A DNA stretch of 64,000 nt from Myxococcus xanthus (lineage in GTDB: Bacteria > Myxococcota > Myxococcia > Myxococcales > Myxococcaceae), in the NCBI RefSeq assembly GCF_013116825.1, contig NZ_JABFNS010000002.1, positions 101,336-165,335 on the forward strand, in the 5' to 3' direction. The notes below the pieces were generated by a model. That model made no database searches. It saw only the letters and a program-made list of their open reading frames with translations, and was not told where the DNA came from. The translations under genes were made by a program, and so were the position numbers. The first letter of the stretch is position 1, and the number at the start of each line of letters is the position of its first letter. This document shows, one piece after another, positions 34,848 to 43,055 of the stretch.

Positions 34848-34975
34848 AAAGGGCGCTTGCCTGGCCGGACCGCAGGCGGACACAAGAGCCCATTGCTTCA
34901 CAAACCTATCGTACTCCCGCGTGCATTGACGCGTGGAGCCGCCGGCCGCCACGATGCGCGGACGGTGCACGTCCC

Positions 34976-36463
34976 ATGACTACGCTTCTGGTCGCCTTCT
35001 TCGTCTCGCTGCTGGTGGCACTGGCGCTGACGCGGCTGGTGCGCGACCGGGCCCTGGCATGGGGATGGTTGGACCAGGCGAATTCCAGCCGGAAGGTCCA
35101 TGTCCGGCCGATTCCCCGGCTGGGCGGGGTGGGCATCGTCGGTGGATTCTTCGCGCCGTTGTGCGCGTTGTTCCTGGTGGACTCTGGCGTGGGGTCCCAC
35201 TTCCGCTCCCACACGGAGCTGGTGGCGGGCCTGTTCCTGGGCGGCGCGGCGATTGTGGCGCTGGGCCTCTACGACGACCTGCGGGGCGCGGGCGCCCGTC
35301 TGAAGTTCGCTGTCCAGTTCACGGTGGCGTTCGGCTTGTATGCCGTGGGGTTCCGCATCGACGTCATCGCCAACCCGTTCGGCCCGGAGTTGGTGTTGGG
35401 CGCGTTGAGTCTGCCTTTCACCGTGTTGTGGGTGGTGGGCGTGGTCAACGCGCTCAACCTCATCGACGGCCTGGATGGGCTCGCGGGCGGCGTGGCCTTC
35501 TTCGGCGTCGGCACCAACTTCATCCTCGCGCTGTCGCGAGGCGACGTGCTGCTGTCATTGCTGATGGCGGCGCTGGCGGGCGCCATCCTCGGGTTCCTGG
35601 TGTTCAACTTCAACCCGGCCTCCATCTTCATGGGGGACACCGGGAGCATGTTCCTGGGCTTCGTGCTGGCCGCGGTGTCCATCAAGACGAGCACCAAGAG
35701 CGGCACGGCGGTGGCCATGCTGGTGCCGGTGATGGCGTTGGGGCTGCCCATCATGGACACGCTGCTGGCCATGGTGCGGCGCTCGCTGCTGGGGCGGCCA
35801 ATGTTCAGCGCGGACCGGGAGCACATCCATCACCGGCTGATGAGCCACCTGGTGCTCAGCCACCGCGCCACCGTGCTGGTGCTGTATGGCCTGTGTGGCC
35901 TCTTCATGCTGGTGGCGCTGGCGCTGAGCTTCGCCAGCAGCGCGGAGAGCGCCATGCTGCTGTGTGGCATGGGCGTGCTCATCGTGTTGCTGATGCGGCG
36001 GCTGGGCTACCTGGACCTGGGCCGCGCCAGGGGCATGCACCAGGTTCGTCAGCGCAACCTCTGGCTGCGGACCATGGTGAAGGACGTCACCCGCGCGGTG
36101 CGCGCATCGCCTTCGCTGGAGGCGGTGTGGAACGCGGTGCGCCCGCTGGCGGATGCCCTGGGCCTGTCGCGCCAGGAGCTGCACTTCCAGCGCGTCCGCC
36201 CCACGGGGCTCGCGGACAATGTCGTCTTCGAGGCCCAGCGGCCCGCGGGCGCGGAGGTGCCGTTCGAGGTCCGCATCACCCTCGAGGCCGACGGTGAGGT
36301 GCTGGGCGCGATGCTGCTGGTGTGGCGGGATGGCCGGTCCGCCATCAACCGCGATGAGGAGCTGGCGTTGGAGCAGGTGGCGGACGCGGTGGCGGAGAGC
36401 GCCGGGCGGCTCCGGCCCCGGGCCGACGCCGAGCCCGGGCGCCTGGTCGCGATGAGGAAGTGA
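34976..36463 (+). CDS. WecA/MraY-like polyprenyl-phosphate hexose-1-phosphate transferase with GAF-like C-terminus
   Basis: A 495-residue protein. Residues 1-350 form the polytopic PNPT core with all family motifs: SSRKVHVRPIPRLGGVGI, YDDLRG (D100, D101), NLIDGLDGLAGG (D164, D167), FMGDTGS (D221) and HIHHRL (H283, H285, H286). This enzyme starts repeat-unit synthesis by moving a sugar-1-phosphate to undecaprenyl phosphate. Residues 355-495 are an added soluble domain whose end (EADGEVLGAMLLVWRDG... LALEQVADAVAESAGRL) reads like the last part of a GAF domain, unusual for this family. ATG 34976 gives the normal N-terminus. It is coupled to the following nucleotidyltransferase-fold gene by TGATG. 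Confidence 0.87.
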   Translation: MTTLLVAFFVSLLVALALTRLVRDRALAWGWLDQANSSRKVHVRPIPRLGGVGIVGGFFAPLCALFLVDSGVGSHFRSHTELVAGLFLGGAAIVALGLYDDLRGAGARLKFAVQFTVAFGLYAVGFRIDVIANPFGPELVLGALSLPFTVLWVVGVVNALNLIDGLDGLAGGVAFFGVGTNFILALSRGDVLLSLLMAALAGAILGFLVFNFNPASIFMGDTGSMFLGFVLAAVSIKTSTKSGTAVAMLVPVMALGLPIMDTLLAMVRRSLLGRPMFSADREHIHHRLMSHLVLSHRATVLVLYGLCGLFMLVALALSFASSAESAMLLCGMGVLIVLLMRRLGYLDLGRARGMHQVRQRNLWLRTMVKDVTRAVRASPSLEAVWNAVRPLADALGLSRQELHFQRVRPTGLADNVVFEAQRPAGAEVPFEVRITLEADGEVLGAMLLVWRDGRSAINRDEELALEQVADAVAESAGRLRPRADAEPGRLVAMRK

Positions 36464-37551
36464 TGCCAGACGGGCGAGCGCCGTCTCGCGCCAGGCCGGG
36501 TGGGTCGATGCCCCCGGGGGCAAGCGCGCTCCATGCGCTGCTGCGGGCGTGGCCGGACGCCCCGGTGCGCGCCGCTCCGGAGGGCGCGGAGGCGGACGGA
36601 CTGGTCCACACGGCGGTGGGGCACGGGCTGGTGGGCTTCGTGGCCCACGCGGTGGAGCGGGCGGGCTGGGTGCTGCCCGAGCCCGCGAGTGCCTCCCTGC
36701 GCCGGGAAGCGTTGGGGAACGCGGCGCGGGCGCTGCGCGTGAAGACGCTGCTGCTGCGGAGCCTGGACGCACTGGCGACGGTGGGGCAGGTGCCGGTGCT
36801 GCTCAAGGGGTACGGGCTGGCGCTGCGGCTGTATCCGGATCCGTTGCAGCGAGCCACCACGGACGTGGACCTGCTGGTGGCTCGCGCGGACGTGGACGCC
36901 GCGGTCCAGGTGCTGGCCCGCGTGGGGCTCTCGTTGCGGCGGGACGACGGCGCCCGGCACGGGGAAGAGGACTCCCATCACTTGGAGCTGGCGGGGCCGG
37001 CGGGGCTGGTGGAGCTGCACTATCGCGCGCTCGCGGGGTGGGGCGAGGCGCTGGAGGGCGACGCGCTGCTGGCGCGGGCGGAGACGGGCGCGGTGGATGG
37101 CCGGGCGGTACGGTGGCTGCGGCCCGAGGACGAGGCCGTCTACCTGGCGCTTCACGCGAGCAACCACGCGTTGCAGCGGTTGGCGTGGCTCTTCGACTTG
37201 AAGCTGTTGGCGCTGGCGGACACACGGCTGGACTGGCGGATGGTGGTGGAGCGGGCACGCGGCACGGCCTTCCCACATGCGGCATGGTATGCGTGGGACG
37301 TGGCGCGGCGGCTCCTGGCGGCGCCGGTGCCGGACGAGGCGCTGGCGGCGCTGGCTCCGCCTCGCTGGCAGCAAGTGCTCGCACGGCGTCTTTTCTCCGA
37401 TGCGCGGCTGCTGGGGGCGTCGCTGCTGGATGGCCGGGCCGGGTGGATGGCGGCGAAGCTGCTGCTGGCACCCCGGATGGGCTCGGTGGCCCGATATGGC
37501 GTCCGGCGAGCACGGAACGCCGTGCGGTCGAGGCTGCGCCGTCCAGGCTGA
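36463..37551 (+). CDS. Nucleotidyltransferase-fold protein (NTP_transf_5/PF14907-like)
   Basis: A 362-residue protein. It has the core VPVLLKGYGLALRLYPDPLQRATTDVDLLV: a Lys-Gly motif and D134-V-D136, the metal-binding pair of the polymerase-beta-type nucleotidyltransferase fold. A later segment DEAVYLALHASNHALQRLAWLFDLKLLA is also typical. Members are often found in exopolysaccharide and lasso-peptide clusters, and their reaction is not established. It overlaps the WecA-like gene stop (TGATG), so it is made with the initiating transferase. GTG 36460 is an alternative start. Confidence 0.78.
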   Translation: MPDGRAPSRARPGGSMPPGASALHALLRAWPDAPVRAAPEGAEADGLVHTAVGHGLVGFVAHAVERAGWVLPEPASASLRREALGNAARALRVKTLLLRSLDALATVGQVPVLLKGYGLALRLYPDPLQRATTDVDLLVARADVDAAVQVLARVGLSLRRDDGARHGEEDSHHLELAGPAGLVELHYRALAGWGEALEGDALLARAETGAVDGRAVRWLRPEDEAVYLALHASNHALQRLAWLFDLKLLALADTRLDWRMVVERARGTAFPHAAWYAWDVARRLLAAPVPDEALAALAPPRWQQVLARRLFSDARLLGASLLDGRAGWMAAKLLLAPRMGSVARYGVRRARNAVRSRLRRPG

Positions 37552-37740
37552 GCTGGGGGCGCGGCATACCTCCGCCGCGGGCGGCCATGCACTCCCATCG
37601 CCAGCGCGCCTGGCAGCGTCTTCATGCGAACCTTCCTCATGAGGGAGACGCCACACTTCCCGCCGGGCGGGACCGGGGTCGCGGCGCCTGAGGCGCGGGG
37701 CCGTGGAGCGACGCCGCTCCACGCCCCTGCTTCGTTCACC
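37552..37740. other. Intergenic stretch with a shared terminator
   Basis: 189 bp between two convergent genes. Apart from the bidirectional terminator-like hairpin at 37702-37723 I see no gene or other site in it. Confidence 0.5.
37702..37723. terminator. Strong bidirectional terminator hairpin
   Basis: CGTGGAGCG (37702-37710) pairs perfectly with CGCTCCACG (37715-37723), with a 4-nt loop. Flanking GGGG/CCCC bases extend the stem past a one-base bulge. It lies 17 bp beyond the stop of the minus-strand gene at 37741 and 150 bp beyond the plus-strand gene end. Confidence 0.65.
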
Positions 37741-40500
37741 TCACGGGCACAGCGGGCTGCCGCCCAGGCCCGACGCGCAGCCCTGGCCCACGCAGTACTT
37801 CGGTCCGCTGTCGTGCACCTGCTGGCCGGCCGAATCGCGCGGCACCTCCACGGTGCAGCGTCCGTCGGCCCGGTTCCCGGACGGGTCCTCCACCACGTAG
37901 TGCACCGTGTAGACGCGGCCATCCCCGGCGTCGTCGCGCTCTGCGCGCAACTGGACGGAGGTGGCATTCACCCGCACGTCGATGTCGTCGCAAGTGGCGC
38001 CGTCGCAGATGCCGGCGACGTCCTCGGACTCATCCGACGTTACCCGGACGATGCGGCCGTACCGCTCCAATGACAGGTCTCCCATGCACGCGTCCTTCGC
38101 GGTCGCCGCGCACTCGGCCAGCGTCACCGTGCGGTACTGGTGGTCCGCGGGCCACAGCCGCTTGCCCAGGGATGCGCCGGGCACGGGCGCCCGCGTGTCC
38201 CGCACCGTCACGGAGAAGGCGCAGCCGCACGCGTTGCCGGAGCCATCCACCGCGTTGCAGTCCACCACCGAGCGCCCCAGCGGGAACCGGGAGCCATCCG
38301 GCGGCGTGCACGTCACCGACACCGGCCCGCAGTTGTCCGCCGCCCGCGCGGCGTAGGTGGCCTCCGCGCCCCCCGCCACGCACTCCAGCACCTGCGGCGC
38401 CGGGCAGACGATGGACGGCAGCGTCGTGTCCACCACCTTCACCGTGGCCTGGCACACCGCGCTGTCCTCGCCGTCGTGGGCCGTCAGCGTCACGGCATGC
38501 CGCCCCAGGCCGAAGGGCCCGGGCGCCGTCTGCGTCAGCGTGAAGGGGCCCGGCTGTCCGTCCGGGTCATGGCTGCCGTGGTCCACGTTGGCCGACGCAC
38601 GGCACTGCGCGTCTGCCTCCACGACGACGTCCCGGCACAGCGCCACCGGAGGCTCGTTGGGCGCGCACGCCAGCTTGAGCTGCGCCGACGCGACGTTGTT
38701 GTCCTCGAGGCACTCCAACTCGCGTCCGGTGCCGGTGCCGTCGTCATCCACCACCGCGTAGACCAGCACCCAGCCACTCTCCGGGGTGTTGAGCGCCAGC
38801 TCCACGGACGCCTCTTCGCCCGCTTTCAGCTGGTGGGGCACGGTGGCCACGCCCAGGAGCGCGCCGCCTTCGCCCACCGCGTCCTGGTAGAAGGCCACCT
38901 GGACCCCCGCCGAGGCCGCCGAGTCCCCCTGGTTGCGCACCCGCGCGCCGAGCGTCACCGCGCCCTCGCCCGTGCACGTGGCCGTCACCTGTCCGATGGC
39001 GAGGTCCGGCGCTGCGAAGGGGCGCACGGTGCCCGTGCCCTGGCTGTTGGTGCGGAAGGTGTTGAGCCCCGGCGCCAGCCAGTTGCTCACCGGGCGCGCG
39101 GGCAGGGTGCCGTCGTCATTCACGTTGGTGACGGAGTAGGCGTGCTGGTTCCAGATGCGCCGCGTGTTCACCCAGCCGTCCTTGCGGTCCCGGTACACGC
39201 GGATGCCCTGGAAGTCGCCGTAGCCGCAGGCCGTGTTCTGCGCGACGACGATTTCGGCGTTGCCATCACCGTCCACGTCCGCGACCACCGGATTCTCGTA
39301 CGCGGTGCACGAGCTGTGCGGCGCCTCGAAGCGGACCTGACCCGTCACGCCGTCGTAGATGCGCAGCGCCGTCTCGTCCGCGTAGACGACCTCGGCGCGG
39401 CCATCGCCCTCGAAGTCGAAGGTGGAGGAGCCGGTGCGGTTGGAGCTGTGGTCCTGCGTGGGGCTCAGCCACTTCACCGCGCCGTTCGACTCGAACACGG
39501 CGTAGTGCGACGCGCCCGCCACGCCAACCTCCGGCTGCCCGTCCCCGTCGAAGTCCGCGATGTTCGGCGGTCCGCCCACGCCGCCGCCCAGGTGCTGCAC
39601 GGTCCACTTCACCTTGCAGTTCGCGTCCATCAAGGACACGTGGCCGTCCCACACCACGACGACTTCGCCCTCGGGGCCCGCGTCGAAGTTGCCCACGCCC
39701 GAAAGCCCGTGGCCCAGCTCCGCCGCCTTGCACTTGAGCGTGCCGTCATGCCGGTAGATGGCGCGGCCATTCACCACCTCCTGGAGTCCGTCCCCGTCCA
39801 GGTCCACCGCGAACGCCAGCGGTCCGGTGTCGTTGGCCGGGCTGCCCACGCCGTCGCTCCCCGCCCACCGGAGTGTCCCGCTGCTGTCGTAGACGTGGTT
39901 GCCGGCGATGATTTCCACCGACCCGTCCCCATCCAGGTCGGCCAGGGACACGCCGCCCCAGTCGAGCGGGGGCCCGTCCGCGCGGAACTTGAAGGCGCCG
40001 GTGTGCTCGAAACAGATGATGCCCTGGGCGCTCTCCGGCACGGTGCACAGCTCCACCTTGCCGTCGCCGTCGATGTCGCCCGCGGCGACGCTGGCCGAGC
40101 CCCGGGTGCGGTACGCCGGGTCCGTCACCGCCCACAGGTCCGAGCCGTCCGCGCCGCTGATGGCGCGCAGCACGCCGTTCGTCTTGAAGTTCCAGCCCTC
40201 GAAGCTGTTGAACACCACGTCGGGGACGCCATCCGCGTTGACGTCCACCACCACGGGCGTGGCCTGCGCGTTGGTATGCGTGGGCAAGAGGGGACTGGCC
40301 GTCCACGCCCACTCCACCTCGGGCTCGAAGTGGGGCTCGAAGGGCGGCCGCACCTCGCACCGGGCCTCCGATTCCACCTCCGTGGTGGTGTCGAATGCCG
40401 GAGGTTCCCCGGGGGCCGTGCCGGTGCACGCCACCCATCCGAGCGCTCCGAGCGTGAGCCAACGGCCCGGACGCCCGTCCGACCATCCCTGCTGCGACAT
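37741..40500 (-). CDS. Secreted FG-GAP/VCBS, CARDB and HYR repeat protein (putative lipoprotein)
   Basis: A 919-residue exported protein. The N-terminus (WLTLGALGWVACTG) looks like a lipoprotein signal with Cys at the cut, though Trp at -3 is atypical. Residues about 60-440 hold at least seven FG-GAP/VCBS calcium-binding repeats with D-x-D-x-D-G loops (DIDGDGKVE, DLDGDGSVE, DFDGDGQPE). Residues about 480-590 look like a CARDB domain (PDLAIGQVTATCTGEGAVTLGARV), followed by HYR-like beta-sandwiches (VDTTLPSIVCPAPQVLEC). Such proteins are surface binders or structural parts; a carbohydrate role is possible given the locus but not shown. It is transcribed against its neighbours. ATG 40500 is chosen for the signal peptide. 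Confidence 0.75.
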   Translation of the reverse strand: MSQQGWSDGRPGRWLTLGALGWVACTGTAPGEPPAFDTTTEVESEARCEVRPPFEPHFEPEVEWAWTASPLLPTHTNAQATPVVVDVNADGVPDVVFNSFEGWNFKTNGVLRAISGADGSDLWAVTDPAYRTRGSASVAAGDIDGDGKVELCTVPESAQGIICFEHTGAFKFRADGPPLDWGGVSLADLDGDGSVEIIAGNHVYDSSGTLRWAGSDGVGSPANDTGPLAFAVDLDGDGLQEVVNGRAIYRHDGTLKCKAAELGHGLSGVGNFDAGPEGEVVVVWDGHVSLMDANCKVKWTVQHLGGGVGGPPNIADFDGDGQPEVGVAGASHYAVFESNGAVKWLSPTQDHSSNRTGSSTFDFEGDGRAEVVYADETALRIYDGVTGQVRFEAPHSSCTAYENPVVADVDGDGNAEIVVAQNTACGYGDFQGIRVYRDRKDGWVNTRRIWNQHAYSVTNVNDDGTLPARPVSNWLAPGLNTFRTNSQGTGTVRPFAAPDLAIGQVTATCTGEGAVTLGARVRNQGDSAASAGVQVAFYQDAVGEGGALLGVATVPHQLKAGEEASVELALNTPESGWVLVYAVVDDDGTGTGRELECLEDNNVASAQLKLACAPNEPPVALCRDVVVEADAQCRASANVDHGSHDPDGQPGPFTLTQTAPGPFGLGRHAVTLTAHDGEDSAVCQATVKVVDTTLPSIVCPAPQVLECVAGGAEATYAARAADNCGPVSVTCTPPDGSRFPLGRSVVDCNAVDGSGNACGCAFSVTVRDTRAPVPGASLGKRLWPADHQYRTVTLAECAATAKDACMGDLSLERYGRIVRVTSDESEDVAGICDGATCDDIDVRVNATSVQLRAERDDAGDGRVYTVHYVVEDPSGNRADGRCTVEVPRDSAGQQVHDSGPKYCVGQGCASGLGGSPLCP

Positions 40501-40679
40501 GCCGCCTCCAAGAAAGCCTGCCCGGCCCGCGACGTACCGGGCGGCCCAGGTATTCACTCGGACCGGTTTGGGGACCCACCCTGGAACGCCGCCCCGTGTC
40601 GGCTGTTCACCCCTGGCGCACGGGCGTGACGCCATCCGGACGTTGCAGGCCATGCGTCCGGACCGTTAAAGGGGGCCCC
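40501..40679. promoter_or_regulatory. Divergent control region with inverted repeat
   Basis: 179 bp between divergent genes. It contains an inverted repeat TCCGGAC (40635-40641) / GTCCGGA (40656-40662) just upstream of the AAAGGGGG ribosome site of the rightward gene; ACGTTGC (40640-40646) lies inside it. No consensus -35/-10 pair was found. Confidence 0.35.
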
Positions 40680-41651
40680 ATGTCCGCTGGTCTTCTCAAT
40701 ACCTTCCGAGTTCTCTCTTCGTTCGACCCGCCGCGTGGCGCGCTTCGGGGGGCGCCCTGGGATGAGTATGTGGACTGGGCCATCATGCAGGGCCTGGCGC
40801 CCCTGGCGGCCTACAACCTGGAGTACCGGTTGGGCGCGGGCAACGCGCCGGAGTGGGCGCGGGACAAACTGCTCAGCATCTACCAGGGCTCCGTCAACGA
40901 CAACGTGATGAAGCTCGTGAACTTCAAGCGCATCGTGGGCGCGCTGGAGGGACGCAAGCTGGTGCTGATGGGGGCCGCGTCCTTCGCGGACTCGCTCTAT
41001 CCGCACGTGGGCTTCCGGCCCGTGCCGGAGCTGCAAATCCTGATGAAGCGCCTGGACGTGGACGGCTTCGCGGGCTTCCTGTCCCACCACGAGTTCGCCC
41101 CAGAGCCCGACACGGAGAACAGCGGCGCCACGAAGGTGGTGTCCGATGGGCGCACGGTCATCCTGCTCTATTCGGACGTGCTGGGCCCCCAGCGCCGCGA
41201 ACAGACGGCGGGCATCCTCGAGCGGGCGAAGCCCATGCGCGTGTATGGCTCCTCGCTCTACCGCCCGGAACTGGAGGACGCGGTGTTGCTGGTGGCGCTG
41301 GAGCATGCGCGCCATGGGTACGCGGTGCCGTGGTTGTCCTTCATCGACCTGCGCGAGCTCGTCACCGGCGCGAAGTGGATGGGCGGCGTGTACTCGCGTC
41401 CGTTGGATGTGCCGGTGCTGCTGGCCCGGGCCGCGGAGTGGCGCCTGGAGCGGGCCCTCTACACGTCCCTGTCGATTGTCGCGCGCTTGTTCCCGGACGC
41501 CGCCGCGGACGCCACCGCCGCGCTGCCGCCGCTGCGCCGGGCGACGCGGGAGCTGCTGGAGCGGACGGTGGTGGGTCCTGTATGCACCCCCGGCCGGACC
41601 TCGGCCATCAAGGGGATGGAGCGGGTTCGCCGCCTGCTCACGGGCCAGTAA
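40680..41651 (+). CDS. Nucleotidyltransferase-fold protein, degenerate active site
   Basis: A 323-residue protein that looks related to the NTP_transf_5 protein at 36463-37551: similar length, LVLMGAASFADSLYPHVGFRPVPELQILM in place of the KGYG...TTDVDLLV core, and an EDAVLLVALEHARHGYAVPWLSFIDLREL segment matching DEAVYLALHASN. The metal-binding D-x-D is replaced by E117-L-Q119, so it may be non-catalytic or act as a partner of the other. ATG 40680 is preceded by AAAGGGGG. It is followed by ugd after a structured 103-bp gap. Function unknown. Confidence 0.6.
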   Translation: MSAGLLNTFRVLSSFDPPRGALRGAPWDEYVDWAIMQGLAPLAAYNLEYRLGAGNAPEWARDKLLSIYQGSVNDNVMKLVNFKRIVGALEGRKLVLMGAASFADSLYPHVGFRPVPELQILMKRLDVDGFAGFLSHHEFAPEPDTENSGATKVVSDGRTVILLYSDVLGPQRREQTAGILERAKPMRVYGSSLYRPELEDAVLLVALEHARHGYAVPWLSFIDLRELVTGAKWMGGVYSRPLDVPVLLARAAEWRLERALYTSLSIVARLFPDAAADATAALPPLRRATRELLERTVVGPVCTPGRTSAIKGMERVRRLLTGQ

Positions 41652-41668
41652 GCCCGGCTGCTCGCAGA

Positions 41669-41750
41669 GGAGCCCCAGGGAGGGGGATGGGCTTTCTTTC
41701 GGACTCCCTCCCGGCGTATGAGTCCTTCAAGAGACATTCACTGGGGCTCC
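41669..41750 (+). promoter_or_regulatory. Highly structured ugd leader
   Basis: GGAGCCCCAG (41669-41678) is perfectly complementary to CTGGGGCTCC (41741-41750), which ends 4 bases before the ugd ATG. Between them GGACTC (41701-41706) pairs with GAGTCC (41720-41725), and GGGAGGG (41678-41684) with CCCTCCC (41706-41712) as a competing pairing. No Shine-Dalgarno sequence is visible in the open. This suggests RNA structure controls ugd translation or transcription. It does not match a riboswitch class I know. Confidence 0.5.
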
Positions 41751-41754
41751 CTCA

Positions 41755-43053
41755 ATGCGTATTGCCATCATCGGAACCGGCTACGTCGGACTGGTCGCGG
41801 GCACCTGTTTCGCGGACTCGGGTAACGACGTCACGTGCGTGGACATCGACGAGCGGAAGATCCGCATGCTCCAGGCGGGCGAGGTGCCCATCTACGAGCC
41901 CGGCCTGGAGGAGCTCATCAAGAAGAACGTGCGCGAGAAGCGCCTGTTCTTCACCCGGGACCTGACGGAGGCCGTCACCAACGCCCAGGTCGTCTTCATC
42001 GCCGTGGGTACGCCGGAAGGTGAGAGCGGCGACGCCGACCTCCAGTACGTGCTGGCCGCCGCCGAGCAGATTGGCAAGGCGATGAAGCAGTACACGGTGG
42101 TGGTGGACAAGAGCACCGTGCCGGTGGGCACCGCGGACAAGGTGCGCGAGGCCATCCGCAAGGTGACGGACATCGAGTTCGACGTCGTCTCCAACCCGGA
42201 GTTCCTCAAGGAAGGCGCCGCGCTGGACGACTTCCTCAAGCCCGACCGCGTCGTCATTGGCGTGGACTCCGAGCGCGCCCGCAAGGTGATGGCGGACCTG
42301 TACTCGCCCTTCGTGCGCACCGAGAACCCGGTGCTGTTCATGGACACGCGCTCGGCGGAGCTGACGAAGTACGCGGCCAACGCGATGCTGGCCACGCGCA
42401 TCTCCTTCATGAACGACATCGCCGCGCTCTGCGAGAAGGTGGGCGCGGACGTGGACTTCGTGCGCAAGGGCCTGGGGTCGGACAAGCGCATCGGCTACCC
42501 GTTCCTCTTCCCGGGCGTGGGCTACGGCGGCTCCTGCTTCCCCAAGGACGTGAAGGCGCTGGTGGCCACCGCGCGTGACTACGGCCTGGAGCTGGACCTG
42601 CTGCGCGCGGTGGAGCGCACCAACGAGCGCCAGAAGAAGCTGCTGGTGAACAAGGCGGCCAAGCACTACGGCTCGCTGGAGGGCCGCAAGTTCGGCGTGT
42701 GGGGACTGGCCTTCAAGCCGAAGACGGACGACATGCGCGAGGCGCCGTCCATCGAGGTCATCGAGGGCCTCATCGGCAAGGGCGCCCAGGTGATTGCGCA
42801 CGACCCGGTGTCTCCGCACACGGCCAGGCGCGTCTTCGGTGACCGCATCCGCTACGCCTCCGTGCCCTACGAGGCGCTGGAGGGCGTGGACGGCCTCTTC
42901 GTGGTGACGGAGTGGAACGAGTTCCGCCACCCGGACTTCGAGCGCATGAAGACGCTGATGAAGTCGCCCGTCGTGTTCGACGGCCGCAACGTGTACGACC
43001 CGGCGCGCATGCGTGAGCTGGGCTTCACGTACTACGGCATCGGCCGGCGGTAG
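41755..43053 (+). CDS. ugd: UDP-glucose 6-dehydrogenase
   Basis: A 432-residue enzyme oxidising UDP-glucose to UDP-glucuronate with 2 NAD+. The N-terminal Rossmann motif is GTGYVG (residues 7-12). The central domain has SNPEFLKEG, and the catalytic Cys is C261 in GYGGSCFPKD, with the C-terminal NAD/UDP-binding FGVWGLAFKPKTDDMREAPS. Length and motifs are full, so it should be active in the cytosol. It supplies uronic acid donor (or a precursor for pentose sugars) to the surrounding glycosyltransferases. The upstream leader is unusually structured. The acyltransferase gene follows after 2 bp. Confidence 0.96.
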   Translation: MRIAIIGTGYVGLVAGTCFADSGNDVTCVDIDERKIRMLQAGEVPIYEPGLEELIKKNVREKRLFFTRDLTEAVTNAQVVFIAVGTPEGESGDADLQYVLAAAEQIGKAMKQYTVVVDKSTVPVGTADKVREAIRKVTDIEFDVVSNPEFLKEGAALDDFLKPDRVVIGVDSERARKVMADLYSPFVRTENPVLFMDTRSAELTKYAANAMLATRISFMNDIAALCEKVGADVDFVRKGLGSDKRIGYPFLFPGVGYGGSCFPKDVKALVATARDYGLELDLLRAVERTNERQKKLLVNKAAKHYGSLEGRKFGVWGLAFKPKTDDMREAPSIEVIEGLIGKGAQVIAHDPVSPHTARRVFGDRIRYASVPYEALEGVDGLFVVTEWNEFRHPDFERMKTLMKSPVVFDGRNVYDPARMRELGFTYYGIGRR

Positions 43054-43055
43054 CG

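Noticed and set aside
38140..40629. 829-residue plus-strand open frame opposite the FG-GAP protein
   Set aside because: Shadow frame of 37741-40500; composition (Arg/His/Ala) is typical of antisense translation and no motif is visible.
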